Source of the DNA: Scatosoma sp045533485 | Lineage (GTDB): Bacteria > Bacillota > Clostridia > Christensenellales > Borkfalkiaceae | Length of the DNA: 15,531 nt | NCBI GenBank assembly: GCA_045533485.1 | Contig: JAZSHX010000047.1 | Span: forward strand, 1 to 15,531 | Reading direction: 5' to 3' | Shown: in pieces, positions 1 to 5,906 of the stretch | Position numbering within the stretch: position 1 is the stretch's first letter | Layout: each line of letters starts with the position of its first letter | The notes under the pieces: generated by a model | Database searches by the model: none | Told to the model about the DNA's origin: nothing | What the model saw: only the letters and a program-made list of their open reading frames with translations | Translations under genes and position numbers: made by a program

Positions 1-25
1 TAAAGCGGGCGTATCCATAAAACAC

Positions 26-102
26 GCGCCTGTAGCTCAGTTGGATAGAGCAACGGCCTTCTAAGCCGTGTGTCAGGAGTTCGAATCTCTTCAGGCGCAC
101 CA
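26..102 (+). tRNA. tRNA-Arg (anticodon TCT)
   Basis: Full cloverleaf. The acceptor stem 26-32 pairs perfectly with 92-98, the D stem is 35-38 with 48-51, the anticodon stem is 53-57 with 65-69, and the T stem is 75-79 with 87-91 around a TTCGAAT loop. The anticodon TCT is at 60-62. The discriminator is A99 and CCA is encoded at 100-102. It is the first of four closely spaced plus-strand tRNAs; their promoter lies outside the window. Confidence 0.97.
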
Positions 103-109
103 TTTATAT

Positions 110-187
110 GGCGGGTGTAGCTCAGTTGGTTAGAGCGCCAGATTGTGGCCCTGGAGGTCATGAGTTCGATTCTCATCGTCCGCCCCA
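110..187 (+). tRNA. tRNA-His (anticodon GTG), with encoded G-1
   Basis: The acceptor 111-117 pairs with 177-183, and the extra 5' G at 110 faces C184, the G-1:C73 pair that identifies tRNA-His to its synthetase. The anticodon GTG is at 145-147 and CCA is encoded at 185-187. The base of the anticodon loop is odd: A142 faces C150 (position 31:39), where an A-T pair is usual. Confidence 0.96.
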
Positions 188-206
188 TCTATTTTTTAAG
201 ACACAT

Positions 207-282
207 TGGGGTGTCGCCAAGTGGTTAAGGCACCGGATTTTGATTCCGGCATTCGTAGGTTCAAATCCTGCCACCCCAGCCA
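207..282 (+). tRNA. tRNA-Gln (anticodon TTG)
   Basis: The acceptor 207-213 pairs fully with 272-278, including the U1:A72 pair typical of tRNA-Gln. The anticodon stem is 233-237 with 245-249 and the anticodon TTG is at 240-242. The T stem is 255-259 with 267-271. The discriminator is G279 and CCA is encoded at 280-282. Confidence 0.97.
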
Positions 283-303
283 GTTTCTGGCAACAATTTG
301 GTC

Positions 304-379
304 GGCCCATTAGCTCAGTCGGTAGAGCACCTGATTTTTAATCAGGGTGTCCGGAGTTCGAGTCTCCGATGGACCACCA
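304..379 (+). tRNA. tRNA-Lys (anticodon TTT)
   Basis: The anticodon TTT is at 337-339 in a perfect stem (330-334 with 342-346). The T stem is 352-356 with 364-368 and CCA is encoded at 377-379. The acceptor 304-310 pairs with 369-375 except that C306 faces A373 (position 3:70). It is the last tRNA before a terminator. Its T-arm and acceptor sequences recur in the non-coding element immediately downstream. Confidence 0.95.
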
Positions 380-380
380 C

Positions 381-414
381 AAAAAAGACCATCTCGTTTG
401 AGATGGTCTTTTTT
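381..414 (+). terminator. Rho-independent terminator of the tRNA cluster
   Basis: A perfect 15-bp stem runs from 381-395 to 400-414, with core GACCATCTC against GAGATGGTC and a GTTT loop. The 5' arm starts with six A and the 3' arm ends with six T, directly after the CCA of tRNA-Lys. The A and T flanks would allow use in both directions. Confidence 0.93.
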
Positions 415-420
415 GTGTAT

Positions 421-577
421 GTGGTCATCGGAGCCGAAAAGAACTCCGCGTATTATCCGGAGTTCGTGCAAGGAGCGAGAAACGTTTTTGTTTGTTATAT
501 CCACTCGGCTTGCGAGCGACGCCGCTTTGTTGCGCAGCAACAAGCCCTCCGATGGACCACTTTGCAATCGCTTTTTT
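421..577 (+). repeat. Structured non-coding element, copy 1, built on tRNA-Lys 3'-end fragments
   Basis: There is no convincing reading frame. The segment 421-433 pairs with 547-560 (13 pairs, G554 bulged), closing a domain that contains hairpin 441-448/458-465, hairpin 506-509/521-524 and hairpin 527-533/537-543, followed by a T run at 572-577. Nucleotides 456-466 repeat tRNA-Lys 350-360 (11 of 11) and 547-560 repeat tRNA-Lys 364-377 (14 of 14). In the tRNA these segments are 3 nt apart; here they are 80 nt apart. Nucleotides 421-448 resemble the reverse complement of the same tRNA region. Function is unknown: it could be a small RNA, a decayed tRNA-targeting element or a dispersed repeat. 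Confidence 0.6.
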
Positions 578-584
578 CGTATTT

Positions 585-714
585 GGTGCACCATCGGCGC
601 GAGAACTTCGGTATTCCCCGGAGTTCGCGCGAACGAGCAAGGTTGTAAAGGTCTACCCTTTCGCTTGGTTTGTTGTGAGTGAAGCTTTGTCACAACGTGC
701 CAAGCCCTACGATA
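585..714 (+). repeat. Structured non-coding element, copy 2 (diverged)
   Basis: This is a diverged tandem copy of the preceding element with the same order of parts: an ATCGG start, a hairpin on CCGGAGTTCG (597-600 and following, with 618-630), a second long hairpin (664-668 with 700-704, and 672-678 with 690-696), then CAAGCCCTACGAT, matching CAAGCCCTCCGAT of copy 1. Hairpin arms differ in sequence from copy 1 but still pair, as expected if structure is conserved. It runs into a plus-strand terminator. No coding frame is credible. Confidence 0.5.
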
Positions 715-751
715 AACACCCCTTACTATCCGCAAGGGGTGTTATTTTTTT
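715..751 (+). terminator. Rho-independent terminator after the structured elements
   Basis: A perfect 10-bp stem AACACCCCTT (715-724) against AAGGGGTGTT (734-743) with a 9-nt loop is followed by a seven-T run (745-751). The T run is on the plus strand only, so it ends transcription coming from the structured repeats. The aldolase operon, approaching on the other strand, has no clear terminator of its own; between its stop and this point there is only a small GCAATT/AATTGC palindrome at 781-794. Confidence 0.88.
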
Positions 752-794
752 GTTTGTCGATACCATGTATGCGTTGAAATGCAATTTTAATTGC

Positions 795-1631
795 TTACGC
801 CTTGTTCACCGAACCGAAAAGACGGATTTTTTCTTTGACTACTTCTTTGATATATTGCACCTTTAAGTTGCGCGTCGCCAAATAGCCAAGACCTTTTTCT
901 TCGCCTTCCTTCATAGCTTTATCGCCTGCAAGACACATATCGGTGAAAATGTTTACCTTTGCGATACCTTCTCTAACGGTATTTTTGAAATCGTCGTCGG
1001 AAAGGCCGCTACCGCCGTGCAATACAAGCGGCGTGTCAATCGTCGCGCGGATTTCTTTCAATCTTTGGATATTGAGCATAGGTTTTTTCTTATACACGCC
1101 GTGCGCAGAGCCGATAGCCACCGCCAAAGCGTCCACGCCCGTTGCGTCCACGTACGCTTTCGCTTCTTCGGGCGTCGTGTACATATCCGTCAAGCTTTCA
1201 TCGCCTGCGTCCGCCATACCTACGTGGCCGATTTCGCCTTCTACGCTTGCGCCGAAAGAGTGCGCGATTTTCACGATTTCTTGCGTTTCTTTTAAGTTGG
1301 TTTCGTAATCCTTCGTAGAGCCGTCGAACATAACGGAAGAGAAGCCAAGCTTCAACGCTTCCATACATCTATCAAACGTCAAACCGTGGTCGTAATGCAC
1401 CACTACGGGCACTTTCGCACGCTTTGCCGCCGCAATAACGCTGGGCGCAATCAACTGCAATTCGCCAAACGGCAACAAGATTTCCGCCGTACCGATAACT
1501 ACGGGCGAATTCAATTCTTCCGCCGCTTCGATAACAGCTTGCAGCATATCCGTATCGGTAGTGTTGAAAAGCCCTACGCCATAATGTTCTTTTTGTGCTT
1601 TTTTCAGCACGTCGTTCAAATTTACAAGCAT
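795..1631 (-). CDS. Class II ketose-bisphosphate aldolase
   Basis: A zinc-dependent class II aldolase of 278 residues, the size of the GatY/KbaY/Fba group. It splits a ketose phosphate into dihydroxyacetone phosphate and an aldehyde in the cytoplasm. Visible motifs are HYDHG (79-83, catalytic Asp81 and zinc ligand His82), GEIGHVG (132-138), the zinc His177 in GSAHGVYK, His205 in LHGGSGL, and the phosphate-contact region NIFTD (227-231). It is the last gene of a four-gene operon. Its ATG lies 10 nt inside the end of the kinase gene, with an AGGAGA site at 1637-1642, so translation is probably coupled. The family alone does not say whether the substrate is fructose-1,6-bisphosphate, tagatose-1,6-bisphosphate or a ketose-1-phosphate; position beside a PfkB kinase favours a dedicated catabolic role. 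Confidence 0.93.
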   Translation of the reverse strand: MLVNLNDVLKKAQKEHYGVGLFNTTDTDMLQAVIEAAEELNSPVVIGTAEILLPFGELQLIAPSVIAAAKRAKVPVVVHYDHGLTFDRCMEALKLGFSSVMFDGSTKDYETNLKETQEIVKIAHSFGASVEGEIGHVGMADAGDESLTDMYTTPEEAKAYVDATGVDALAVAIGSAHGVYKKKPMLNIQRLKEIRATIDTPLVLHGGSGLSDDDFKNTVREGIAKVNIFTDMCLAGDKAMKEGEEKGLGYLATRNLKVQYIKEVVKEKIRLFGSVNKA

Positions 1632-2590
1632 ATTTTTCTCCTATTAAAGTTTTTACAAAGCTTTTTAATTTCTTCTTCCGAACGCATACCGCTCACTGCG
1701 TCCGCTTGCGAAAGCGCGGCAACCGCCGCCGCTGATGCAAAGGTTAAAATTTCTTCGTCGCTGTCGCCGCGGTAGATACCCAACAACGCACCTGCGCAAA
1801 ACGCGTCGCCTGCGCCTGTCGTACCCTTGATAAAGCCATCGGGGATTTCATAGGACGGCACAACGGTAAACCCGTCGCCCGAATAGCACACGCCCACGTC
1901 GGGCATATGGATGATCACGCGCTCCTTCACGCCGTACCCTTTGAGCGTTTTAGCAATTTCCAGCAAGTTTTCCTTGGTGGGCTTCATCCCCGTCATCGCG
2001 CCTGCTTCCACTTCGTTGACAATCAAATTGTCCGTATAGGCAAGGCACGGCAGCACCTGTTGATATCTGTCAGAGTTTTCGCTCACCAAATCGATAGACG
2101 TTTTCACGCCTTGTTCTTGCGCGCGTTTCAACAGCTTCAAGCCGTCGCCGTTATCAATTTTATCCAGCAACAAAAAGTAGCCCAAATGCAGCATTTTTAC
2201 GTTGAGCGCGTCCAAATCCACGTGTTCATCGCCAAAAGCCGCGCTAGCGCCGGGATAGGTAAAGAACGTTCTTTGCCCCCCTGCCACACTCATAACTTCG
2301 GTGAAGCTTGTCGTTTCGTCAATCACGCGCAAGCCGTCGCAGTTGACGTTGTTTTCATTGAGCGTCGCGCGCATAAAGTCGCCGTCCGCGTCGTTGCCGA
2401 TACAAGCCACTGCTTTGACCGTCAAATCGCTTGCCATACGCTTTAAGTCGATGGCTACGTTAGGTACGCAGCCGCCGACCGCTTTTTGCAAACCGATGAT
2501 TTTCGTCAATTCCCCTGCATTGGGATACGCCGAAATTACGTTGATTTTATCGACGAGAATTGTTCCCGCCACCGCAATACCAGTTTTCAT
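1622..2590 (-). CDS. PfkB-family carbohydrate kinase
   Basis: A 322-residue ribokinase/PfkB-type sugar kinase that transfers phosphate from ATP to a sugar or sugar phosphate. The N-terminal signature region has GGCVPNVAIDL (39-49), the family NExE-like motif is VNEVEA (191-196), and the C-terminal anion-hole signature GTTGAGDAF is at 256-264 with catalytic Asp262. The start has AAGGA at 2596-2600. The gene lies 24 nt after the NagB-like gene and overlaps the aldolase start. Within the operon it would make the phosphorylated ketose for the aldolase: a ketose-6-phosphate kinase (bisphosphate product) or a ketokinase (1-phosphate product) both fit. The last residues (about 315-322) extend over the aldolase ribosome binding site and look like a weakly constrained tail. 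Confidence 0.92.
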   Translation of the reverse strand: MKTGIAVAGTILVDKINVISAYPNAGELTKIIGLQKAVGGCVPNVAIDLKRMASDLTVKAVACIGNDADGDFMRATLNENNVNCDGLRVIDETTSFTEVMSVAGGQRTFFTYPGASAAFGDEHVDLDALNVKMLHLGYFLLLDKIDNGDGLKLLKRAQEQGVKTSIDLVSENSDRYQQVLPCLAYTDNLIVNEVEAGAMTGMKPTKENLLEIAKTLKGYGVKERVIIHMPDVGVCYSGDGFTVVPSYEIPDGFIKGTTGAGDAFCAGALLGIYRGDSDEEILTFASAAAVAALSQADAVSGMRSEEEIKKLCKNFNRRKICL

Positions 2591-2614
2591 AATTTTCCTT
2601 TTCTTGCGTTTTGA

Positions 2615-3562
2615 TTAGTTACATTCCGCAACCAACGGACCTGCAAGCTCTTTCAAGAAAAACAATCTGCCTGCAAGCGTGGGAATATAGGAAGACGTGA
2701 TCCAAGGCGTCGTGCCGTGACGAAGCGTCATCCAAAGGGACAAACCTTGCCATTGCATACCGCGGCCGAGCGTACCGTCCGCACCGCCGATTGCGTAATC
2801 CGCTTGCAAGAACAAGCCGGGGCCGATCGTGTTTGCGCGGCAAGGCACAAGCGGCGTTCTGGACTTGAAGCTGGTAAGCGCGTTTTGTTCTACCGTCAAG
2901 GGATGAATTTTCGCCGCAATTCTGTAAGGCGCTTTTTCCCATTCCGCCGCCGTTGCATAATCCGCTGCAAAGTGGGGTTCCCAGAACGCGATATGACACA
3001 TTCTGCCGATACCGTACACCAAAATCAGCTTTGCGCCGTCCTTTTTAAGCGCCGCAATTTTGTCGGGATAGGTAGGAAGATTGTCTTTCGTTGCGAAATT
3101 TCTTTGGTTTTTAGGCACGGTCAATTCGCCAAGGGGATTGAAAAGCGCTTGTTCCATCGCATACTGGAATGCGCCGTGGTTGTCGGGCGCAAGCGTATTA
3201 CCTTCGCTATCCGCCCATTCGTCCATATTGAACGTATACACGTGTTCGCAAGAAACTTTCCACTCTTTCAAGAAATATACCACCCATTTATACATACCCA
3301 TAGGACCTACGGGCAAAATGAACGCTACCTTTTCCTTTCTTTCTTTTGCAAGCTTAATTTGCATAGCAATTTCGTGTCCCATATACGTTTCAAATTCGCC
3401 AAGCGAATCGCATTGTACGGGCGTGAAATCTTTATTCCAGAACGCTTGACGCGCCGTGATCGTTTCGGGAGCGTCGATGCACGCGTCGATTTTCGCAAAA
3501 TCCCAACCGTCGGGATAGAAGCCTTCAAGCATACTGCCTTTTACTGTTGAATTGAAATCCAT
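2615..3562 (-). CDS. NagB-like sugar isomerase/deaminase, divergent active site
   Basis: A 315-residue member of the glucosamine-6-phosphate deaminase/6-phosphogluconolactonase fold, longer than E. coli NagB (266) through an N-terminal extension of about 40 residues. Family landmarks are TFNMDEW (110-116; Asp114 corresponds to NagB Asp72), GIGRMCHIAFWEP (184-196; His190 and Glu195 correspond to His143 and Glu148) and a VPCRANTIGPG segment (239-249) matching the NagB VPxxALTVGVG. Met188 stands where NagB has Asp141. The phosphate-loop segment reads LPVGPMGMYK instead of LPTGGTPxxTYK, and the GSQKA lysine region is GADGT. The start has AAGGAG at 3572-3577. By context it converts an amino sugar to a ketose, but the altered residues make the substrate and even the reaction uncertain. 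Alignment to NagB is by eye from memory. Confidence 0.82.
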   Translation of the reverse strand: MDFNSTVKGSMLEGFYPDGWDFAKIDACIDAPETITARQAFWNKDFTPVQCDSLGEFETYMGHEIAMQIKLAKERKEKVAFILPVGPMGMYKWVVYFLKEWKVSCEHVYTFNMDEWADSEGNTLAPDNHGAFQYAMEQALFNPLGELTVPKNQRNFATKDNLPTYPDKIAALKKDGAKLILVYGIGRMCHIAFWEPHFAADYATAAEWEKAPYRIAAKIHPLTVEQNALTSFKSRTPLVPCRANTIGPGLFLQADYAIGGADGTLGRGMQWQGLSLWMTLRHGTTPWITSSYIPTLAGRLFFLKELAGPLVAECN

Positions 3563-3617
3563 TTGATATATCTCCTTATCTTTTATTTTTCTTTGTGTAT
3601 TGTGCCTGCGCCGCCTT

Positions 3618-4340
3618 TTACGGCAACAAGCGTTTGGTCGTGCCTTTTAAGTATACTTGGCACTGTCTAAACCCTTCCGCGTATTCCGCGCCGCATTGAT
3701 AGCCACGGTATCTGGAGCACGTTTTTACCATATCCGCAAAATCGATGCCGTCGTGTTCGCGCATCCATACAAGCTGGCTTTCGTGACATTCCAGCATATC
3801 GATTTTTAAGTTGATTTCGTCGGAAATGTCTACAAATTCCGTGGGGTTAAAGTTGACGCCTGCAAGCGTATCCATATAATAAATAGGCACAAGCTTTGCA
3901 GGGCCGCAGCCCTTGCTGTATTTTTCGCAGGTGCTTTTATAATTAGGAAGCGTTGCCGTGAAGCTTGCGTCGAACACCAAACGGGAAACCGCCGTGTGGT
4001 CGGGCATATAATCGTCGGGGTTGTGCGTGATGATAAAATCGGGGTTGGCATATTTGATAATATCCACGATTTTATCGCGCGCTTCTTGGTTGTTGTCGTA
4101 CAAATCCAAATCGTTAAAGTTTGCGCAAATCACTTCAATCCCTGCCATCGCACCTGCTTTTTTCGCTTCCGCCGCACGGATTTTCGTCAATTCGTCAGGG
4201 GGGATGATTACGTGCCCCAAATTGCCCGTCGAAACGTGACAAACGATTACCGTGTCGCCGCGTTTTACGCATTTTGCAAGCGTGCCCGAACAAGCAATTT
4301 CAATGTCGTCGGGATGTGCGCCGATTGCTAAAACTCGCAT
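3618..4340 (-). CDS. PIG-L/LmbE-family N-deacetylase
   Basis: A 240-residue zinc-dependent de-N-acetylase of the PIG-L family, which removes acetyl groups from N-acetyl-amino sugars (relatives act on GlcNAc-inositols, GlcNAc-malate and diacetylchitobiose). The AHPDD motif (8-12) supplies the general base and zinc ligands His9 and Asp12, and PDHTAV (113-118) supplies the third ligand, His115. His186 in CHESQL is a candidate for the conserved C-terminal catalytic His. There is no signal peptide, so it is cytoplasmic. It is the first gene of the operon, with AAGGAG at 4349-4354 and a promoter at 4372-4400. Sitting beside a NagB-like gene, it echoes the NagB-LmbE fusion proteins known in Bacteroidetes and suggests successive steps on one amino sugar. 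Confidence 0.92.
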   Translation of the reverse strand: MRVLAIGAHPDDIEIACSGTLAKCVKRGDTVIVCHVSTGNLGHVIIPPDELTKIRAAEAKKAGAMAGIEVICANFNDLDLYDNNQEARDKIVDIIKYANPDFIITHNPDDYMPDHTAVSRLVFDASFTATLPNYKSTCEKYSKGCGPAKLVPIYYMDTLAGVNFNPTEFVDISDEINLKIDMLECHESQLVWMREHDGIDFADMVKTCSRYRGYQCGAEYAEGFRQCQVYLKGTTKRLLP

Positions 4341-4371
4341 AAAAAATTCTCCTTATCGTTGATTTGTATTT

Positions 4372-4400
4372 ATTGTATCACAAGCTTACCGTTTATACAA
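4372..4400 (-). promoter_or_regulatory. Promoter of the deacetylase-NagB-PfkB-aldolase operon
   Basis: On the minus strand, the -35 TTGTAT (4395-4400), a 17-bp spacer and the -10 TACAAT (4372-4377) place the start near 4365, about 25 nt upstream of the deacetylase ATG. The imperfect -35 fits a promoter that needs an activator, consistent with the divergent AraC-family gene. Confidence 0.7.
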
Positions 4401-4440
4401 TGGTATAAAGTCCACAAAAAGAGTAAAATATTCCACTAAA
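4392..4440 (-). promoter_or_regulatory. Candidate AraC-regulator binding sites upstream of the operon promoter
   Basis: Two direct copies of TCCACnAAA begin at 4411 and 4432, exactly 21 bp apart (two helical turns), immediately upstream of the operon -35. This is the spacing of classical AraC half-sites. A perfect inverted repeat TTTATAC/GTATAAA with a 4-nt spacer (4392-4409) overlaps the -35. Binding is inferred. Confidence 0.5.
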
Positions 4441-4457
4441 TATTTATGTGAAAATAA

Positions 4458-4487
4458 TTGACAATGTTTGCGTATTTATGGTATGCT
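4458..4487 (+). promoter_or_regulatory. Promoter of the AraC-family regulator
   Basis: The consensus -35 TTGACA (4458-4463), an 18-bp spacer and the -10 TATGCT (4482-4487) predict a start near 4494, which is the A of the likely ATG. Candidate start codons at 4458 and 4464 lie inside this promoter. Confidence 0.65.
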
Positions 4488-4493
4488 ATACGT

Positions 4494-5378
4494 ATGGAAA
4501 AACGGTATTATAAACATAAAATTGAAAACCTGCTGGTCATCGAAAAAATCGTAACGATACATTATTTTGAATTTGACAAGCACTTTCAAGGGGATAGCGA
4601 AGCGCACGATTTTTGGGAACTTGTCTATGCGGAAAAAGCGCCCGTTTTAGCAAACGTAGACGGAAAAGAAGTGCTGTTAAACGAAGGGGAAGTTTTGTTT
4701 CATAAGCCCTTGGAAACACACGGATTGCGCGCTGATCGCGTACATGCCCCCAACGTTTTTATCGTTTCCTTTGTTTGCAAAAGCCAAGCAATGCGCTTTT
4801 TTGAAGGTAAAAAACTGACGCTGAATCAGCAATTAGCGCGCTTTATTTATTACATTTTGGAAGAAGGACAAAAGACGTTTGATTTGCCCTATTTCGATCC
4901 TGCCATCAAGAAAATGAAGCTTTTGGACGCACCCACGCTGGGCGGACAGCAAATGATTAAAAATTATTTAGAAATTTTGCTTGTCAATCTCATGCGCAAC
5001 GAAACGGCGAAGGCAAACGCCGAAGCGGTGTTTTTACCGCGCGAAGTGTTGGAAGAACAGCTCACCGACCGCGCCATTGCGTTTTTGAAAGAGCATATAC
5101 ACGAAAAATTAGAAGTTGCCGACGTTTGCGACGCTTTGCATTATAACAAATCGTATATTTTTAAGCAATTCAAAAAAGCAACAAACTCTTCCGTGATGGC
5201 GTATTTCACACGGCTAAAAATTGAAAAAGCAAAACAGCTGTTGCGTGAAAATACGCTCACGATTGCGCAAATCGCCGACGCGCTTGCGTTCGATACGCCC
5301 AACTATTTCACAAAAACCTTTAAGAAGGTGACGGGCTATACGCCTTCCACCTATAAAAAAATGCGTAAAACCAAATAA
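4494..5378 (+). CDS. AraC-family transcriptional regulator
   Basis: A 294-residue regulator with an N-terminal cupin-like ligand domain (about 20-95, including HDFWELVYAE) and a C-terminal double helix-turn-helix (about 191-294). The latter has helix 3 LHYNKSYIFKQFKK and the family signature IAQIADALAFDTPNYFTKTFKKVTGYTPSTYKK. It is divergent from the sugar operon and probably responds to the sugar or an intermediate to activate it. The frame is open further upstream to a TTG at 4458, but both upstream starts fall in a TTGACA/TATGCT promoter and none of the starts has a Shine-Dalgarno sequence. ATG 4494 is therefore preferred, giving a possibly leaderless message. The ligand is unknown. Confidence 0.93.
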   Translation: MEKRYYKHKIENLLVIEKIVTIHYFEFDKHFQGDSEAHDFWELVYAEKAPVLANVDGKEVLLNEGEVLFHKPLETHGLRADRVHAPNVFIVSFVCKSQAMRFFEGKKLTLNQQLARFIYYILEEGQKTFDLPYFDPAIKKMKLLDAPTLGGQQMIKNYLEILLVNLMRNETAKANAEAVFLPREVLEEQLTDRAIAFLKEHIHEKLEVADVCDALHYNKSYIFKQFKKATNSSVMAYFTRLKIEKAKQLLRENTLTIAQIADALAFDTPNYFTKTFKKVTGYTPSTYKKMRKTK

Positions 5379-5382
5379 AAAA

Positions 5383-5425
5383 GACCGCCTTAAAGTTCCT
5401 TACGAACCTTAGGGCAGTTTGTTTT
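5383..5425. terminator. Bidirectional terminator between convergent genes
   Basis: A 16-position stem (5383-5398 with 5404-5419, two mismatches and G-U pairs) with a CTTAC loop is flanked by A on the left and T on the right. It lies 4 nt after the AraC stop and abuts the stop of the minus-strand phosphodiesterase gene, so it can serve both. Confidence 0.8.
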
Positions 5426-5906
5426 AATATACGCTTTCGCCGACGATTATCGGCGTGATTTTTTCACCGTGCACTACCATATAGCAATAACTGCCGCCTT
5501 CCCCTGCTTTGCGCTGCAGCGAACCGGGGCAAATGAGCGTTACGCCGTCTATTACGTCTACGCGCGCGTTGTGCGTATGCCCGTAAAGCACCGCTTGGCA
5601 ATCGTTGCGTTTCGCCGCATTAACAAGCGCGCCCAGCCCCGATTTCACGCCGTAGGTATGTCCGTGGCAATAGAAAATGCGCACGTTTTCCACTTCCAAC
5701 ACCCCTTCCGTGGGAAAGTGCGGCGCAAAATCGCAATTTCCTGCGCAGAAATACGTTTTGTCGGGGAACGCGTCTAACAAATCCAGCGTTTCACGCGCGC
5801 CGTCACCAAGGTGCACAACGTAATCGTTTTCGTCTATCCTTGGCATAAGCGCAAGCACGCCGTCCTTTTTGCCGTGCGTATCGGAAAGAATAATCAACTT
5901 TTTCAC
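5424..5906 (-). CDS. YfcE/YsnB-type metallophosphoesterase
   Basis: A 160-residue calcineurin-like phosphoesterase of the YfcE/MJ0936 group, small two-metal cytoplasmic phosphodiesterases. Metal-site motifs appear in order: SDTHG (8-12, Asp9 and His11), HLGDG (32-36), GNCD (56-59), HGH (81-83), YGHTH (108-112) and CPGS (126-129, the usual NPGS). The start is GTG at 5906, overlapping the TGA of rdgB as GTGA, with an AGGAAAGG-like site upstream. The rdgB-phosphoesterase pairing matches ysnA-ysnB in Bacillus subtilis. The physiological substrate is not known for the family. Confidence 0.93.
   Translation of the reverse strand: MKKLIILSDTHGKKDGVLALMPRIDENDYVVHLGDGARETLDLLDAFPDKTYFCAGNCDFAPHFPTEGVLEVENVRIFYCHGHTYGVKSGLGALVNAAKRNDCQAVLYGHTHNARVDVIDGVTLICPGSLQRKAGEGGSYCYMVVHGEKITPIIVGESVY

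Noticed and set aside
715..751. Terminator for the aldolase operon
   Set aside because: The T run lies only on the plus strand; on the minus strand the stem is followed by TTTATCG, so it cannot be assigned with confidence to the minus-strand operon.
108..866. Several overlapping open frames on both strands (for example the minus-strand frame 310-735)
   Set aside because: They run through tRNA genes, the terminator and the structured repeats, have no ribosome binding site, and the frame ending in SETRTPDTLIKN is the familiar false translation of a reversed tRNA.
4341..4371. Riboswitch or T-box in the sugar operon leader
   Set aside because: The predicted leader is only about 25 nt long and contains just a ribosome binding site.
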